Shown here in pieces: positions 61,927-64,000 of a DNA stretch of 64,000 nt. Both the position numbers and the translations under genes were made by a program. The first letter of the stretch is position 1, and the number at the start of each line of letters is the position of its first letter. Source of the stretch: Nocardioides islandensis (GTDB lineage Bacteria > Actinomycetota > Actinomycetes > Propionibacteriales > Nocardioidaceae). The stretch covers positions 1-64,000 of the forward strand of contig NZ_JADKPN010000014.1 of the NCBI RefSeq assembly GCF_015352455.1, given 5' to 3'. Below the pieces are notes generated by a model. The model searched no databases. It saw only the letters and a program-made list of their open reading frames with translations, and had not been told where the DNA came from.

Positions 61927-64000
61927 TCACTTGTACCTCGCCGTGTACGTCGCCGCCGCCTGCGGCGCGACGATGGTGTGCGTCTGGGCACCACCGTCGG
62001 ACCAGGACACGAAGCGGTACTGCTGCTTGCCCTTGGTCTGGGGCGACACCGCGCTCACGGTGTTGGTGGAGCCGACGATCACGGTGCGCGAGAACGTCGC
62101 CTTGCCCGAGAGCCCGTTGACCGTCAGGGTCATCCCACCCGGGACGGACTGGAAGGTCAGCGTCACCACCCTCGGATCGAGCCGGAGGCTCGTCGTGCTG
62201 GACAGTCCACCGGAGTCGGTGGCCGTCAGCCGCAGCTCGAGGTAGGACGGCCACTCGTGGTCGGGCGCGACGAACGAGCCGCCGGACACCCCGGAGAAGG
62301 TCTGGATGAGGTGGCTGTGGCAGTTCGACGGACAGTGCTGCATCACCAGGTCCCAGCTCAGCGCCGACGAGGGCAGAGCTCCGTCCTGGGTGTCGGTGGC
62401 ATGGCCCGTGAACGCGATGACGTCGCCGACCCGCCACAGTGTGCCCGCGGACGGGATGTCGATGACGGCCGTCGGTGCGGTGTTGCCGACCGTGACCGTG
62501 GTCGACGTCGTCGCCGTTGCTCCGTGGGAGTCCGTCACGCGGAGCGAGACCGTGAACGTGCCCGCCGACATGTAGGTGTACGTCGGCTTCGCGGCGTTCG
62601 AGTCGTCATAGGCCAGGTCGCCGTCGAGGTCCCAGGCGTAGGTCAACGTGTCACCGGGGTCCGGGTCGCTCGAGCCCGTCGCGTCGAACGCCACGGTCAG
62701 CGGCGCGGAGCCCGTTGTCGGGTTGGCGGAGACCACGGCCACCGGCGGCCGGTTCTGGGACGTGTAGCTGATCCGTCGGATCGTCCCGCCGTCGAAGTCG
62801 ACGTAGTAGAGCTCTCCTCCGGGGCCGATCTGCAGGTTGACCGGGTTGGCGGCGCCCGCCACGAAGGTGCGCACCCGCGTCCGGTCCGGCAGGCCGTCGG
62901 TGCCGGTCGGCATCACCCAGATGCAGTCGCGCGAGTAGTCCGCGAAGAACAGCGCGTTGCCGTACTCGGCCGGGTACGGACTCTGGGTCGCGGGTGGTCC
63001 GAACTGCAGTCCCGAGATGGACGAGCTGCCCGTCGGGCAGGTCTCGCCGGCGACCACCTGGTTGCTGTGGTTGTAAGCGAGGTACGGCGACGTGACCGCG
63101 CCCGAGGTGGCGTAGAGGTTCTCGCAGACCGCGAGGTCCGCCCCGTCGTACCCGGACTGACGAGACGCTCCCTCGTAGCAGGGCCAGCCGTTGTTGGCCG
63201 GTCCGCTGGTCGGTACGGGCACGCGGTTGATCTCCTCCCACGTGTTCCAGCCGACGTCACCGATCCACAGCTCGTCGGTGCCAGGGCGTCCGGTCAGGCG
63301 GAAGGGGTTGCGCAGGCCGCTGGCCACGATGCGACGCGCGTTGGGGTCGGCCGAGGACGCGAGCGGGTTGTCCGGAAGCCCCTGGCCGGTGGCGGGGTCG
63401 ACGCGGATGACCGAGCCGTCCAGGCCCACCGGGTCGGACGTCGTGCGCAGGTCCTGGCTGCGGAGGGCACCTCCCTCAGCCGTGGGCGGTGCGAGGACGG
63501 TGCCAGGCGGCCCGGGCGGGTCTCCGCACGGGTTGAGCGGCGACCCGTCCTGTCCCCAGTCGGCGAAGTTGAAGCTGGCGCCGTCGCCGGCACTGGCGTA
63601 GAGGGCGCCCGACCTGTCGAACTCGACCGTGCCGACGGAGTGACTGGGGTACTGCTGGCACCAGTCCTCGACGAGCACCTGCTCAGGCCCCGTCATCGTG
63701 TCACCAGCCGCGGTGAGACGCGACAGTCGCCCGCTCACGACACATCCGTCCGCCGTGGCGCCGGGGGGCGTCGGACACGGGTCCGAGTAGACGCCGGGGG
63801 TTCCCCAGCGCGGGGCCTGCTGCGACGAGCCCAGCTCGTGGTCGTAGGTGTAGAGCACGTAGACGTACGGCTTCGTCGGGAACTCGGGGTCCAGGGCCAT
63901 GCCGAGCAGTCCCCGGTCCCAGAAGTTGTAGACGTTCGCGTTGAGGTCCGCGAACACCTTGGGTGTGGTGTCCGACAACGAGTCGAAGATCTTGATGACG
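61927..64000 (-). CDS. Secreted PQQ-dependent sugar dehydrogenase-like protein with PKD domains, 5' end missing
   Basis: About 690 residues are visible; the frame runs off the window end. The GSDH (glucose/sorbosone dehydrogenase) propeller includes NFWDRGLLGMALDPEF, DGSVIRVDPATGQGLPDNP, ASGLRNPFRLTGRPGTDELWIGDVGWNTWEEINRV and IGPGGELYYVDFDGGTIRRI. After about residue 410 a PKD domain follows (SANPTTGSAPLTVAFDATGSSDPDPGDTLTYAWDLDGDLAYD), then two more Ig-like beta domains. It is most likely exported and oxidises a sugar or binds carbohydrate. The codon at 63978 is an internal TTG, not a start. Confidence 0.88.
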   Translation of the reverse strand, partial: VIKIFDSLSDTTPKVFADLNANVYNFWDRGLLGMALDPEFPTKPYVYVLYTYDHELGSSQQAPRWGTPGVYSDPCPTPPGATADGCVVSGRLSRLTAAGDTMTGPEQVLVEDWCQQYPSHSVGTVEFDRSGALYASAGDGASFNFADWGQDGSPLNPCGDPPGPPGTVLAPPTAEGGALRSQDLRTTSDPVGLDGSVIRVDPATGQGLPDNPLASSADPNARRIVASGLRNPFRLTGRPGTDELWIGDVGWNTWEEINRVPVPTSGPANNGWPCYEGASRQSGYDGADLAVCENLYATSGAVTSPYLAYNHSNQVVAGETCPTGSSSISGLQFGPPATQSPYPAEYGNALFFADYSRDCIWVMPTGTDGLPDRTRVRTFVAGAANPVNLQIGPGGELYYVDFDGGTIRRISYTSQNRPPVAVVSANPTTGSAPLTVAFDATGSSDPDPGDTLTYAWDLDGDLAYDDSNAAKPTYTYMSAGTFTVSLRVTDSHGATATTSTTVTVGNTAPTAVIDIPSAGTLWRVGDVIAFTGHATDTQDGALPSSALSWDLVMQHCPSNCHSHLIQTFSGVSGGSFVAPDHEWPSYLELRLTATDSGGLSSTTSLRLDPRVVTLTFQSVPGGMTLTVNGLSGKATFSRTVIVGSTNTVSAVSPQTKGKQQYRFVSWSDGGAQTHTIVAPQAAATYTARYK

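Overview
The window is very GC-rich chromosomal DNA from an actinobacterium, most likely Nocardioides or a close relative (Nocardioidaceae). The evidence is gene content and order: guaB/guaB3, a groES–groEL pair whose GroEL ends in a His-rich tail, a GNAT–TsaE fusion beside alr, nnr, acpS, glmS and coaA, an HNH/DUF222 protein, a mycothiol-dependent dehydrogenase, and frequent GTG starts with ATGA/GTGA gene overlaps. I see no tRNA, rRNA, CRISPR array, prophage or transposase. Genes are packed tightly and no gene-free stretch exceeds about 240 bases.

Layout. 1–7 kb: the 3' end of an HNH endonuclease-like gene, a nitrilase-superfamily hydrolase overlapping guaB3, a DUF2252 protein, a YjbQ/PAP2 pair, then guaB. 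7–12.5 kb: an ACT–GNAT protein, two tandem secreted proteins with thrombospondin type-3-like calcium repeats, and a membrane protein. 12.5–15.4 kb: a divergent locus in which a MarR regulator faces an operon for a glutamate–cysteine ligase, a GshB-type ATP-grasp enzyme and a MAPEG membrane protein, which looks like a complete glutathione module. 15.4–18 kb: a sigma factor with an NHL-propeller membrane partner and a TolB-like protein. 18–22 kb: groEL and groES under two CIRCE operators, a THUMP-like methyltransferase and a Tat-type secreted protein. 22–26.4 kb: a GH3 hexosaminidase, a second sigma/membrane-partner pair, a Cu-only SOD-like secreted protein and a membrane protein. 26.4–31 kb: a mycothiol-dependent aldehyde dehydrogenase with a metallo-beta-lactamase-fold partner, divergent from two large coiled-coil proteins of the DivIVA/Scy/FilP type. 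31–34 kb: a lipoprotein and a third sigma/membrane-partner pair. 34–38 kb: tsaD, a duplicated-domain HAD phosphatase, rimI and tsaB. 38–48 kb: two paralogous S51-type peptidases, a frameshifted AraC-type gene, HIT and GNAT proteins, two lipoproteins, a fourth sigma/membrane-partner pair preceded by a short gene-remnant leader ORF, a truncated SRPBCC gene, a phosphoesterase and a DUF2238 protein. 48–53 kb: a 1049-residue AfsR/SARP-like regulator convergent with a DrrAB-type exporter. 53–62 kb: the housekeeping block GNAT-tsaE, hydrolase, alr, nnr, an inserted AbiEi/DUF559-like gene between direct repeats, acpS, glmS, coaA. 62–64 kb: a secreted PQQ sugar dehydrogenase with PKD-type domains, running off the window edge.

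How the parts connect. tsaD, tsaB and tsaE supply the t6A tRNA modification, with rimI beside tsaB. alr, glmS, the GH3 enzyme and the PAP2 protein fit cell-wall building and recycling. guaB and guaB3 are the guanine branch of purine synthesis. Three promoters of identical layout (GCAACC, 17 bases, GTC) precede a lipoprotein and two sigma-factor genes. They tie together two sigma systems whose membrane partners each have a lipoprotein paralogue nearby. The most novel points are this paired sigma/lipoprotein arrangement, the glutathione operon in an organism that also uses mycothiol, and the solitary REase-fold gene flanked by repeats.
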